64,000 nucleotides of DNA from assembly GCF_037975245.1 (NCBI RefSeq), contig NC_092566.1:4464001-4528000 (forward strand), written 5' to 3'. Position 1 is the first letter of the stretch. Every line of letters begins with the position of its first letter. The position numbers were made by a program, and so were the translations under genes. This stretch comes from Apostichopus japonicus (taxonomy: Eukaryota > Echinodermata > Holothuroidea > Aspidochirotida > Stichopodidae). Positions 11,548-24,800 of this stretch are shown here, one piece after another. Under the pieces are notes generated by a model. The model was not told where the DNA came from. It ran no database searches and saw only the letters and a program-made list of their open reading frames with translations.

Positions 11548-11944
11548 CATTTATCTATTCGGGGGGAAAGCAAGGGTAGTGGGGCGAAATGAGAAACCTT
11601 TTTTTTAAATAGAAGTGCCCTTGGTTGTTAATGAAGAGTACATATTTTCCATTTTTGAAATGAAAAAGTGCACTTTTTAAATCTGATCTTTTGTTGAGAA
11701 ATTAAATTGAAACAAATATAAGTAGAAGACACCCCTTTCTTGAAAAGAATGGTTATTAAAAGCGCCGTTTTGTTGAAATCATTCAAAATATATACTTGAA
11801 TTTGTGTTATTAAGAATGCACAGTGGGTCCATTTCATCGGGACGTTTGGAGGTGATTTTGTTGTTTTCTTTCTCAAAACAAACTGGCATGTTGAACTCAG
11901 TTCAACTTCCCAACCCCCCCCCTCCCCCAACACACCACTTCTTC

Positions 11945-12240
11945 TTTTACCACCCCTTCTTACTCGGACTAAAAGGTGCCAGGTGGAAGGGCATGTAAAC
12001 TTCTAAAGATTGGTTAATTGCCTTCGTTTGTTAGCTTGCTTAAGATACGAAAACATTTGGTACCTTGGAGGTTATGAGAAAGGTTATATTAGAACAAAAT
12101 AAGTGTTCCGTTTGAGGGAAACCTCTTTTGATGGTGGTCTAAAATGAGATGTTGAAATTGGACCATGGGTGACCAATATTTGACCTTCTATCATCAAACG
12201 CTATGAATAGCTTTAGTAAATTGGAAATAGGGGTGGGATT
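11945..12240. repeat. dispersed repeat, copy A (unknown family)
   Basis: It aligns by eye with 13568-13925 over most of its length. Shared blocks include CTAAAGATTGGT, GGAACAAAATAAGT-type text, GAGGGAAACCTCTTTTG and TGACCAATATTTGACCTTC. No coding potential is seen. Confidence 0.8.
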
Positions 12241-12570
12241 TTTCTTAGTGTCATCATTTATTTATTGATTTATTTTCTTCATGAAATATGGGATATTAGT
12301 GTGGGGGCAATGTATCATCAGAGCATGAACTATCCATTTATGAATTTTACAGAACTGTGAATAAATTATATTGCACTATTTAACCATTTCTATACAGGTG
12401 TTCTAATAATAATTAATTACCACAAAAAAGGAAGGGAGAAGAGAAAGGAGATATTGGCACGTTACCTAAATGCGTAGGTGTGTTCCGTTGACTTATCACT
12501 AGTCCATTTGTGTGAAAGGGAACTTCCCGGTTTGGGTGATAGCTACATTTCCTGTCCATACATCCTTAAA

Positions 12571-12594
12571 AGAGGAAGAGGAAGAGGAAGAATA

Positions 12595-12661
<67 letters not shown>
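12571..12661. repeat. (GAAGAG)n followed by (TA)n
   Basis: A short GAAGAG hexamer run leads into about 33 TA units. Confidence 0.95.
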
Positions 12662-12664
<3 letters not shown>

Positions 12665-13567
12665 TAATAGTAATAAAGATTATAACTCAACGTATGTTGC
12701 ATATGAGACTTGTCAAACCTTAATGCCATTTAATCTGTCATCGGCTCGTTTTAACATTTACCTGCCTATTCTACATCAGTGGATAAAATTTCACTCCAGG
12801 TTTATCGTATTTTACTTGTCGGAGTTGAATCACAGTTTTACTTAAGTCTAATATTTCCGAAATCGCTTCCTGAGGCGGGGTGGTACTTTTTTTGGGTAGA
12901 CTGTGGGTGTTTTAAAAGGGCTATGACGATGACTAGGACACAACTGCTGCATCTTCTTTCAAAATTTCTAGAAAACTTTGGTTTTAAAATTTCGATTATG
13001 TTTACATGAATCTCAGCTATATTCTTTATATTAAACCAACATTGATTAAAATGTTTTGCATTCTCTGCACATTGCGATTAATATTCCTTAAATTTTCGAC
13101 TATATATTATCAACACTATAAATATTCATATCGAAATTTAGACTGTTTCTCGAACGTTTATACCCTAAACTGAAGGTGACGTTTTATCTCGAAACAAAAT
13201 TCCAATTTTTTCCCCCGGCTTTTTACCAAATGAAGATCAGACAGCCAGAAGGCTGTCAAAGCCTTGTAAATGCGTATTTAATAAGATGCTTAGACCCGTG
13301 TGTAGGCGTTTTTAATTGTATTGAGATGCAAGTTATTAAAAGACCATAATAGCTACCCTCTGAGGCTTAAAAAAACCCCATAAAAACACAGAGTGATAGT
13401 TGGGTGGGGGGAGGGGGGCGAAATACAGCAGTAGTGTCCCTCAATCGATGCTTCAGTTCCGTTTCAGGACCTTTGTATTCCCCCTACAACCACTGTTCTT
13501 CAATTGGGCCACAATCCCTTGTCATTAGGTCATAGTTCTTTAACACACCGACAGTCTACCAAAAAAG

Positions 13568-13925
13568 TACCACCCCTCCTCATTCAGACTAAATCGGTGG
13601 AGGGGACAATTTTTTTCCCTCTGTCGGGGATGTAAACCTCTAAAGATTGGTAGATTGTCATCAGTTTTGCCTCCGAAGATAGCTTGTTAAAGATACTAAA
13701 ATATTTCGTAAGTACCTTTTCTTGAGGCTCTGAGATAGGCTATATTGGAACAAAATAAGTATTCCATTTGAGCTACTTGAGGGAAACCTCTTTTGTGGGT
13801 GGTTTTAAAATGAGTTGTTGAAATTGGAACATGAGTGACCAATATTTGACCTTCTATCATCTTTGTAAAATTGTGATCAACACTATGACTCTTTAGTAAA
13901 TTTGAATAGTGAGGAGGATATTTTT
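13568..13925. repeat. dispersed repeat, copy B (unknown family)
   Basis: Second copy of the sequence at 11945-12240, in the same orientation, with small insertions. Confidence 0.8.
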
Positions 13926-16900
13926 TTTTTGTTCAAGTATTTTCATTTATTCAGATAAATATCAGTTTTTGTTTCAATTCAAAGAAAGACTTGAACAGAC
14001 AGACCATGAACAACAACACACTTAAAAATCAAATATAAAACTAATAAAATACACAAAAACAGAGCAATAAAATCACCAAAATTATGTATATATTTTATTC
14101 CATCTATTTGAGTTTTCATATACAGCTGTGATTCAAATACAAGAAACCTCAAATTAGTGATATTTTTTATGTGTAAATCATAAACTGCTGATAATGATGT
14201 CGTTCAAAAACAAAAATGACCAAACGACGACATTTATCAAAAACATAATTGTCAAAAAAATAAATAACGACGACAAAAGCAACAACACCATAGGGCAAGA
14301 CATTACAGCAAGTGAATCTCTCCTGCTAGGACTAACATATGGAATTACACCCCCGTCCCTCCCCCCACCCTAAACCACCCAAAAATAATTTCACAAAATT
14401 AAAAGACATAAAAAAGAACACAATTATTACAACTTTAAAAAGTAACCTTGTGTGAAATCAGAAGGCACTCCACTCTTTTCTCCACAATTCGTTATAATAT
14501 TTAGTATATATATCGTTTTGTTTTTTCTGTAATATTTCTATAACAATGCAATATTTGAGATTTGTTCCTTCATCTTTCTTTCAAATGACAGTACTCTCTT
14601 AGCTACGACAGCATCATCTTTTGATACGAAGCACTTTAATATACGCTTGTAGGTTGCTCTAATTAACAATCATAACAAACAAACAAGAAAAAAACAAACA
14701 GTACAAACTAATGAAAGTCACTTTTTGAGATGTTGTAATTTTTTGAGAGAAAATGTTGGATTGAATGGGTTGGGGTACAGGTATTGATGAGGGAAAAAAA
14801 TCCATTTCTTAAATGTTGTGGGCAAAGCGGAAAAAAAATAAATGAAAAGCTACAAATTAGCAACACATACCTTTTTTTGTGTTGTTTTGGCCAAAAGGCC
14901 CAGAGAGATTTGTTTGAAGGACAGAAAATGTATGAAAATTGGACAGGACAGATAAAAAGATTAACCTTCCCTTATTCAAAGTATGTTTCATGGGCAACTG
15001 CTTGTGCAGCTCTTTCATGCAACATCCTAAACAAAGTACTGAAGGTTTTTAGACTTTGACCTTTCACCTACGCCAATTTCAATTGGGTTCCTGTACTTAT
15101 AACAGATCTGCACACCCAATATGAAGCTAGACCAAACTGCAGCTTTTCGATATGTCAAGTTGACAAGCGTTGTCAGGTTAAAACATAAATAAACCAATTC
15201 CTTTTGCCTTAAGGAAGGAATTAGAACTCCTTTTTATGAAAGCCCCAATATCCTAACCGAAACATTCCTCACTACCCCCCCCCCACCCCAATCACCACTG
15301 CATGAGATGATATACAGTTAAGCATGTTTATCTGTTACTTCTTTCCAATGACAGAACAAAGTAGTAAAGGGTCCAACAAGAAAATCTCTCAAAACAATGT
15401 CTGCCTAAAATGTTAGCTATATTGGAATCAATCTTTGGAAAGTCTTACTTATGTTCTTGCAAACTTCTTGCGGATGACCATATCACTCACCCAGCGCATG
15501 ATCACTGTTTTTTTTTTCTTTTTTTTTCTCTTCTTTCTTTAGAGAGCTTTATGTCTTACATAGATCACCAATCTTGTGAGTTGCATCTCTCTTCACCCGC
15601 CCTCTTCTCCATCCCTTCCCCCTTCCCCCTCCACTGCCGCTACAAGGTTCAACATTTCTATATCACATAATGCCCTTGGTAAAATGTTTATTAAAATTGT
15701 CATTCTAAACAATTAGAAACATCATCTCTCGTGTTTGTTTTGTTGTTGTAGAACTGGCAGGAAACACGTTGGTCAGTGATCTCTCAGGACAGGCTGGGGA
15801 CAGGGAAAATTATGATGGTAATAATAGATAATGACTGCTGTATAAGCCATAATCAACTGTCATTTTGTCTGACAAACCCAATCACACCTTCTTTAAAGGT
15901 TACTTAGCTCCTTCCCATTCAGCACCCTTGCTACCCCCTCCCCCCTCCAACCCCTTTAACAACCCTCTGACCACATGCCCTCACCAGTAACATTCTTTAA
16001 ATCCACTGAAACCTATAGTAGCCAGGTTCAAGCAACATGTCAGTTATTTTGCAATTTCCACCAGCACTTCTAATTTTTTTTTTTTTTGTCTACTGCAGTT
16101 AAATTTAATATCCATTGCAACTTACATGTTTGCAGACACTATGGAGTAATAACTTCTCATCCACAGAGCTGTGATTCCCGTTGTGGCGAGCCTCGTTACC
16201 CGACGGGTTAAGCCCAGGGTTAAATATGCGAACTAGACTAGCGATTGGATTCTTGACGGTATTTTACAGTACACATGTGTAGTAACATCAATGCAACAGA
16301 CTAGCAATATATCATGTTAACGGCAAATTTCTTCGGGAGACCACATAACGTTGCAGAAGAACAAACAGGTTGCTTTGAAGTGAAAGAGCACAAGCCCAGT
16401 GCAATGATCCATGTAACAACTTTAAATCTTCTACCAAGGACTGGCTTTTCAAAATTCTCCACCATCCTCTTCCTTTCTCTACTTTTTTTGCTGTTTCTGA
16501 GATCAGTATTACACACTACCCTCCTATGTCCCCTACCCCCCTCCCTCTCCCTTACTCCCCTCCTCCAGAATCCAAACAATCTTCCTCTCTGGGTGAGAAA
16601 TATACTACATGAAAGACAAACTTTACTGCCCTAAATCCGTGTATAGCATTAGACTTCAAACCTGATGTGAGCATTTAAAGAGAAAATACAAATATGCAAC
16701 CGTTTCACTGTGCGTCTTAATTTTGCTTAAGCACCAAAATTTAGGCTCTGCAGCAAAATCAAGGAAGAAATCAATTTTCTCTCATGAACTAAAACAAACA
16801 CAGGAAGACTTACATCTTAGAATTTGTTCGAAAGAAGAAAACAAGCAACCTAATCTTAATTTGATTTTTTTTTCTTCTAATTTGATCTTAATTCCCCCCT

Positions 16901-18758
16901 TTCCCCACCCCCTACAACCCTCCCGCATGCAGCCCATATTTCTTTCCCCTTTGATAAACATTATGCATATGATTATATAAAAGCTTAACCTTGGTAACCT
17001 GTATAATGTGATTTTTTTTTTTCCTTTTTTCTTCTCCTTGTCAATGTTTATTAAAATAATGCATCCACTTGGGAAAAAAGCTGCATCTGTAATATCTTCT
17101 GTGTTCTTTGTTAACCTTTGTAAATTTATAGGCCTATGTTGCCAACTATGAATCTTTTAGCTTGGCCTTAGTAATCAACAGATACCTCAGAGTGTAAAAG
17201 TAAAATCAACTACATTTTAGAAGCTTTCAACTATCAGTACATGATGGGGCACAGAGTTAATGTTTGTCACATTGAAACAAGTTAGTTATCTGCTGCCATC
17301 ATTCCATCAGTGAGATATATTTTCAAATGTTACCATTTAAAAAGTCTCAACCACTGAATGTTATCGCAAACTGATCTCTTGAAATTAACAGAATACCTTC
17401 AGAAGCTGATCTTTTGATAAATATAAAAAAGTTTTGTTCCATTCTTAAAATGTCCATGCCCATAATTTCATGGTTCCTGGTCGCAAACTCAGATTAACTA
17501 AAAGTATCATTTTTTGTTGTTGAGACAATTACCTTTTTTATACACTTTCCTAGTAATAAATTCATTGCAAAACTGGGGCTTTCAACCGAAATCTTGGTAT
17601 CTTTAAATTTCTGCACATCCCCCACACCCCCCCCCCCCCGGTCTCACCTACTACCATTGGCCTCCATTGGCCACCATCCAAATAAATGGTCATTCAGAAA
17701 AGTCCAAAAATGTTGAATACAATCCACAAATTTGAAAAAAATCCTAACTGACTGGGAAAGAAAAATTTCATCTTGAAAGATTTTTTAAGTTATTTTTTTC
17801 TTTCTTTCTTTTTTTCCATATTTTATTAGATTTATCATGTTTTTTTTTTTCATTTTTGGGACAATAAATGTAAACAATGGCAGTGGCTTTTCCGTTTTTG
17901 TCATGACCTTTCAATTTCTTAATGGATTAAAGGGTGAATGCCATCTATAATAACAAAAAATATTAAAACTATTGGTTACCTAAGACACTTATAAGGATGG
18001 GATATTACCCAAACTTCTAAGTAATACTTCTTCAGAATATTACAAACGAACTCGATACATCGCAAGAGAATGTGAACTCTAAATTTCATTTCCCTGAAAA
18101 TCTGCAGACCCAAATGTTCCTGAACACAAATCTATGAACATATAAAGAAAATACACAAGTCACGTTGGATCGATACTCCATCTCAATATTGAATCTCTTT
18201 GCCCTAATCATAGAGTTGACTTAAACACGATAAATACCTAGACCAACCAAAACACTGGCCAAGTGACGTCTAGCGATGTCAGGTTGCCCTCGGACACTCA
18301 GAAGACTTCCCTAGTACCCTATTCTCCGTTCTTGGAATAAAACTCTTGCTGGACAACACAAAACAAATCAAAGCAGCTACTCTCAAGATTATCACAAGCC
18401 AATACTTCAAACACAAATGCTAGATGTACTTTCAATCAAAGACTCTCTAAAACAATGATTAGAGTTTTCCTCCAATGAATTTTTGACTGGCTTATGAATT
18501 CAGGACTCGTCTGAAACTGGACTTGCAAAGCGAAAAATAGCACTGGGGTACCCCTTTTCTTTCAACCAAAAAAAAAGGAGGGGAGTGAGTGACTCCCTAA
18601 AGTCTTCTGTAACACACAGACTCTATGACAAAACCAATCAGCAATACCTTAACACCATCATCTTTAATGATGTCACAAGAATACCCTTCTGCTGCAGGCG
18701 TATTCAGCTACGGTCAACGGATGATGCCTTCTTGGGGGTCCCCTCGGAGGGGGTCGCT
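13926..18758 (-). other. CCDC6 3' UTR and downstream spacer, boundary unknown
   Basis: No coding exon recognised. The CCDC6 3' UTR must begin here. Minus-strand poly(A)-signal candidates are ATTAAA at 18663-18668 (about 90 nt past the stop) and AATAAA at 17822-17827 and further down. Which one is used cannot be told. A fragment near 15100-15170 belongs to a dispersed repeat also seen near 23250 and 58150. Confidence 0.45.
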
Positions 18759-18836
18759 TCAAGAATTGCTGCTGGGGGGCACTGGAGGCTTAATGAACTT
18801 CTCTGGAGCTCCGGAGCCAGACGGAATTCTAGTGCG
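18759..18836 (-). CDS. CCDC6: CCDC6 coding exon 8 (terminal)
   Basis: Residues 384-408 ([20 protein letters not shown]...) and the TGA stop. It follows the acceptor CCCCTTACAG. It corresponds to the human SPDKFKRPTPPPSP region but stops much earlier. Confidence 0.9.
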   Translation of the reverse strand, partial: RTRIPSGSGAPEKFIKPPVPPSSNS

Positions 18837-21800
18837 CTGTAAGGGGAACACAAGGGGGGAGACAATGCATCAAGACAGAACAAAACAAATCATTGTTATG
18901 AAGTCGTCCCACAGGGAGACGACGCAAGATGACCAGTTACTGGTGACAGTGACTTCCATTTTGTTTTCAATATAAAATTTAATGATCTACTGGAAGTCTT
19001 TGTTTTAAGCTAAACAGCACAAAACATTGAAGTTTGCCTTCATGTCACATACACTGGTGCTAATAATACATCATAGTAGGAATGTGTTTTTTCAGACTCC
19101 TCCCCTCCCCCCCCCCCCATTTTAATGACTGTGTAGGGACAAATGTGGACCAGACCACTTTGAAGGTAGATGCATGTAGGATGGGACAAGAAATGGAGGG
19201 AAGGTTTTGTTAGAAGCGACAAATACACTGGACCCTGAGTCTGCAGACAGGAATACTTGACATGATTCTGAAAATGCAGATAAAGAAAATCATCTTCAGA
19301 AAAAAAATCTGTATGTGGCTTACAATGTGCATTCCTGGACCGACAGGTGGTGAAGTACCAAATGGACTGAGGGGTGGCGCATGGCCCTGTGATATCACCA
19401 TGGGGGTGGGTCTGCTGGCAGGAGAAGGTGGCGAAAACACTGAATGTAAAGCTGCAAAACAAACAAACAAACATCAATTGATTAGTTTTTGTATTGAAGA
19501 GGAATTTATAAACTTACACAGCTATGACATCATCATCTATTTTTATGTACATCTTGCATTGTTTGGAGAGACAGGGAAAAAAAATTAGCAAACTCCATAT
19601 CTACTGCAAAAAGACCTGCATAGGTAAATATGTAAAAACAAAGGTTCGAGTGCCTGATGTCTTTTTCGATCCTAGCAGGATCTTCTTCTGAGGCTGACCG
19701 AAACGACAACAAACTAAGGAAACATTAAGAGACACAGGCCCTCGGGATGGGATGGGATGGGATGGGAGCCTGCTTCAACTACTCCAGAGTCACATCGCCT
19801 CCTTTCTAAAACCCTGGATCCTCTACAAAGTGGAAGGTAAATGGAATCCCAAGAGACTAGTGGTTTTTCATTACACAATTATCTCCACTCACAAATTACC
19901 AGAGGAAATGTTCTCGCTTGGGAAGGACATATGGAAGGCAAATGATTTCCATTGTGTATGGAAATGCACTTTCCTTTAAGAGATATCTTTATGAAAGGAG
20001 GTGTCACTTTATCTGTAAGGATTGAATGGTCTGACCCCAGTTTATGAGACAAAGTTAACGTTTCCTTTAACACCAAAAGGTATGTATTCCTGCACTTTGG
20101 GGGGGGGGGGGGTGGAACCAGAAGGAATCCATGCCTCACCTGGTGAAATAGATCTATTTGGGCTTGGACTAGGGGAATACGGAATAGGGCTGGAGATTGT
20201 ACGTGGACGGTGACCCATCATAGCCATCTCGTTAAACTGTCTCTCATCATCCATCTCCAGGCTGGATTCACTCTCAGAGAGGTGCCTGCTGAGGGCCTCT
20301 CTCCGCTCTTGTTCCAGTAACAGCTTCCGCTGCAGATGAAGATTCTCCTCCTTTAACTCCCGTTCCTCTTGAAGTAGCTGTGCCATCTTCTCATTTTCTG
20401 TTTAAAACGAGAGACAAAAAGGAAACCAATAACAAAAGCAAACGGAAAACAATTCCTTTTTCCTTTCAAACTGCAACATCCTTGCAACATACCTTCCCCC
20501 CCCCCCCCCCCTTCACCAAAAATAAATCTGTTCATCAGAAAATGAAACTTTATCCATGATAGAGAGACATCAAAAGCAGTCCCAATTTACATTTATGCTA
20601 AACTTGGAAGTTTACTCTACGAATCCTCCATTTTTGCTTTCTTTTGTCTTTTTTCCTTATGTCTTGAATTGAACAAATTAACACCTGCTCTGATTAGGAA
20701 TTACCTTCTGGTTTGAATATCAAAGTTTTTTCTTTGCCAAAATTTGATCTCATATTCTTACAATTAAATTAAAGAAAAAATTGAAACTGAAGTGATTTTA
20801 AGTCGCAACCTTTTTCTTTGCACCAGATTTTTAGGCTATAATCAATATGTAAGAATGAAAAGTAAAATATGCAAAGAAGGAAGTTCAACAGGGATACCAA
20901 AATCTGATAAAACTTTGCTAAATATCCTTGGAAAATATATATGGCACAATAACCTGTGATGTCATACATTGAATAAATTGATTACTTTCTAGTTGAAATC
21001 CCTGTCTAGTATTGATCAAACTCACTTGACCATGCCTTACCAACATAAACTAACATCACCTCCACACAGTTTAATTTATTTTTCCAACGTTATAAACTCA
21101 TTTCAAAAATTAAATATTAGAACAGAAAAGCAATAGTTCATTTATGACATCACAGATGATTGAAATGACTGAACTTCCAAAGAATAAATTCCCGCATTTT
21201 TTTTTTAATCTATAAACATGGAAGAAAGCCAGTCATAAGCTAGGAGTTGGATCTATGTGTTTCATTTCTCAAGCTCTGTATTCTTATCGATTCTGTTTGA
21301 ATATATCAGACTTTGCTAAACCTGTGATGCTCCAAACATTTTCAGGCAATAGAATTTCACAAATTTAACCACTTGCTCAAACTTACATAAAGTTCAAAAA
21401 TGTCCACAGGCTAAAATCAAGCTCTCATTTGGCATTTTCCTGAATTACATCACACATCAGTTACAACACAGGCTTTTGAGAGGAGACCGATAACATCTCC
21501 TGATGCATTGACTAACGACAACTATAAATCTGACTTACCATGTGTTTATGTTCTGTATGTTTACTGGCAGAAAATTTGCCAGTGCCTTATTTGTTTTATT
21601 CTGACAAACAGCAAAATCCACTGGCAGCTAGCCAGCAAAGAGCCTCAATTTTGAGGCCTGTAGCTTTACACATTAACATGATCATTTCTTGATATTAGAT
21701 GCATTACTATTCCATATCAAGGCCATGTTCAAAAAAAGCTTTGTCAAATTGTACAGCAGTCGACTTTGAATCAAATCAATATAGTCAAGAAAGAAGAAGC

Positions 21801-24800
21801 CAAAAAATAGAAATGACACTTCAAAGGCAAGTTTCTGTCTGTTATTTTGGAATTTGTATCATTCGTTAATAATGTTTATGTTTACAACTCCTTACCCTTT
21901 CAAATTGTTTTTCTTTTTTTAAGCCAATTACAATTTTACAGTCGTGCAATTGAAGAAAATAAACCTGTAATGACACTTCATTTACATGCCATTGTCAATA
22001 GGCATTTCACATATACTTTACTACCGACTTTCTTTGTCTATGATAAATCAATTTCCTGAAACCTAGAAAAGGTCCCGCATGACAATTTTGACCTTGTTGT
22101 TTGAAAAGAAGACTTGATGACTCTAGCTACCGAACACTGATGTGAATTGATTTTAGCAATAAACATCATGATAATAATCACAAGCGACTTGCTTTAAGTA
22201 AGCGGTTTACTTGTTATTGCTCTTCTCACTCACAACGCTATTTGTCAATAAGACGTTTTAGCTTTCCATCGTTGATTTTTAAACTTTGGGCTCCCATCTC
22301 ACTCCCCCCCTCCCTGGGTGAGGATTCTGACCTACAAGTGATTCCTGTTACCCCCTCACGGTTATTAATCATAATTATTCCTTCATCATGACCTCTATTA
22401 TACTTAACCTCAAGGTTGTTAGTTCCTTCCCATTCATGAATCTCAGGATCAATTCTGGAAAGCAGAGAACCCCAGAAAGAAAGGAAATCCAACGACAAGG
22501 ACTTACGTTCAAATTGTGTTGAGAAAAGCTGTCCCTTGAGTTTCCGGACTTCGTTCCTCAGCTGCTCGACATAACGAGTCATGTTTTCTGTCGTTTCACC
22601 ATTTTTGATGTCCCTGGGTGACGAAGGTGCCGAAATAGGCTGATCTAGTTGCTCCTGTAGATCCCTATTTCACAGATAAAGATCAAATGAAAATAAATAT
22701 GAGAAAGTTTCTTCTACAGACAATTTATGTGATGTTATTCTTGCCCCAAAAAATACTTATGACATTCTTATAACATTCACCCTTTTCTACTCCTTGGCAG
22801 GGAGTAAGATGATGCTACCATGTATGCAGTTTTAATAACTCCCAACTTATGTTACATTCCAAGGGTCTTTTATAGAGGGGGGGGGGGGGGGAGAATCAAA
22901 ATTTGCAAACTGGCATTAGGCTTGCAGATACTAGTATGGTTCATGCTGTACTGACAAAGCTTATCACTGTTAGTCAATTGGGGTGCTTCGTCAAAATACA
23001 AAAGCCTACTGGTCTGCCCGGGCTGTTATGTTTCAAAAGATAACCAGAATGCAACATGGTATCGAAGGTTTCCTGAGGAATTGGCAGAACCGTTAAGACA
23101 TCTGACATACTGCAAGTTGGCCTTCTTGAGTTACCGTACTGATGAGGTTTTCGCATTTCATCCTCAAATGATCTTTCATCCTCATCAAAAACAAAAGGTT
23201 TATTGTATTCAAGATGGGAAATCCACAAAGCAACCATGGGATCTCACCCAAGCTTCCCTTCCTAAGATATCATGTCAACAATTTTTTCACACTTGCTGAC
23301 CTCAAATGACCTCTGACCTCTACCAAATCAACATAGACCTGTTATTCATTATGGAGCATCCGCATAGCAGGTATCTAATCCAACCAACTTTCCCTGCATG
23401 ACATATTCCGCATATATGTGCCATCACGTCTTAATGTCAAAGGACACAACTGTCGTCAGAATCAAAGCAACGACCCATCTTTCTCTTCTGCTTGAATTTC
23501 ATCGCATCCAAATTTGTTAAATTATTTCATGGCGTTTTTCTTCTCTGGAAAGTACATCATTTACTTTTATCATGTTTGTCAGGATTTTTTGTTATGAAAA
23601 CAGGTGACGCTCTGTATATTTTCAGTACTTCTTACCTCTTCTCCGTTTCCAGCTTGTCCATCCTCTTCCACAACCTATTCACTAAACCTTCCTGCTCTTG
23701 CTCGAGGGCATTCTCTAAATCCACCTTTTCTCTCCTCAGCTGTAGAATAAACCAATCAGAGGAAAAACATAAATAGCATTAAAATCAGAATCTTTGGGAC
23801 TGTTTTGGATAAATGTTTTATACATCTTGAACCCCCCCCCACCCCCACCAAAAAAAAGGTACCATAACATAGTACAAGTTAACTAGCTTAGCTAAAGTTG
23901 TGTCAAAAGTTACTTTTTTCTAATTCATTAAATGAAGAAATAAAAAGTTTTGAAAATTTCTCACCCTCAATTTGTATCCCTGAACAATGGTGATTTCGCT
24001 TAGAGTTAATACTAGTTTAATTGAAAGTGTTTAGTGAAATATTAAGAACCCATTGAATCATTACTTAATTTCTAATTTACTTTCACTTTACTTTGTTAAA
24101 AAAAATCTACAGGGTTTCTTCTGTAATATAGTCAATTGCAATCTTCTTTCGAGATAATACAATGTGGAATGCTGACAAAACACAAAGGCTGTTTAAAATT
24201 CAATGATAAAATCTCAGAATGATATCACCGGTCACCATGGTTACTTCTTTCTTTCACTGCTTGTATCGTCAGCAAACTATTCTTTTAAATCAATCCTGGT
24301 CACATCCACTCTTTTATTTTCGGTTGTTGACAAACTTAAAACGTTTCACTCTGTAAGTCAGTCAACAATAGAAAGCTGATCAGACAAAATCATTACATTT
24401 CTTTTTGTAGGACACACATTATCATCTTTTAACGCTGTTCACATAAACCATTAATATCTTGCTAATTAAGAGCAGCCACATGATTATTAACCACACAGAT
24501 TACTTTACTAGTAAAGATTTCATGGGCACCCCGATGACTGTACGTATGTGTGGATATTATACGGCTTGATCGGAATGCTGTACAGTGAACTTTTTCAAAG
24601 TACAAACCGATGCCAAATGCGGTGCCCAGAAAAAAACAAGACGATATGCCATGCGCTGAAGCAGACAGCTTGTACAGTAGTTATACGGCATAGAAAGTAG
24701 GCGGGAAAAAAAACAACCTCTTGTTTGATATTCCAACAGATCAGAGCAAACAGCCTACTATACATACAAGTACATCTGACAAGATTGATCTGTTCACCCG

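Noticed and set aside
12478-12723. 81-codon plus-strand frame
   Set aside because: Most of it is a TA microsatellite.
18585-18975. Plus-strand frames over CCDC6 exon 8
   Set aside because: They are opposite-strand shadows of the terminal CCDC6 exon and intron 7.
19262-19588. 108-codon plus-strand frame
   Set aside because: Antisense shadow of CCDC6 exon 7.
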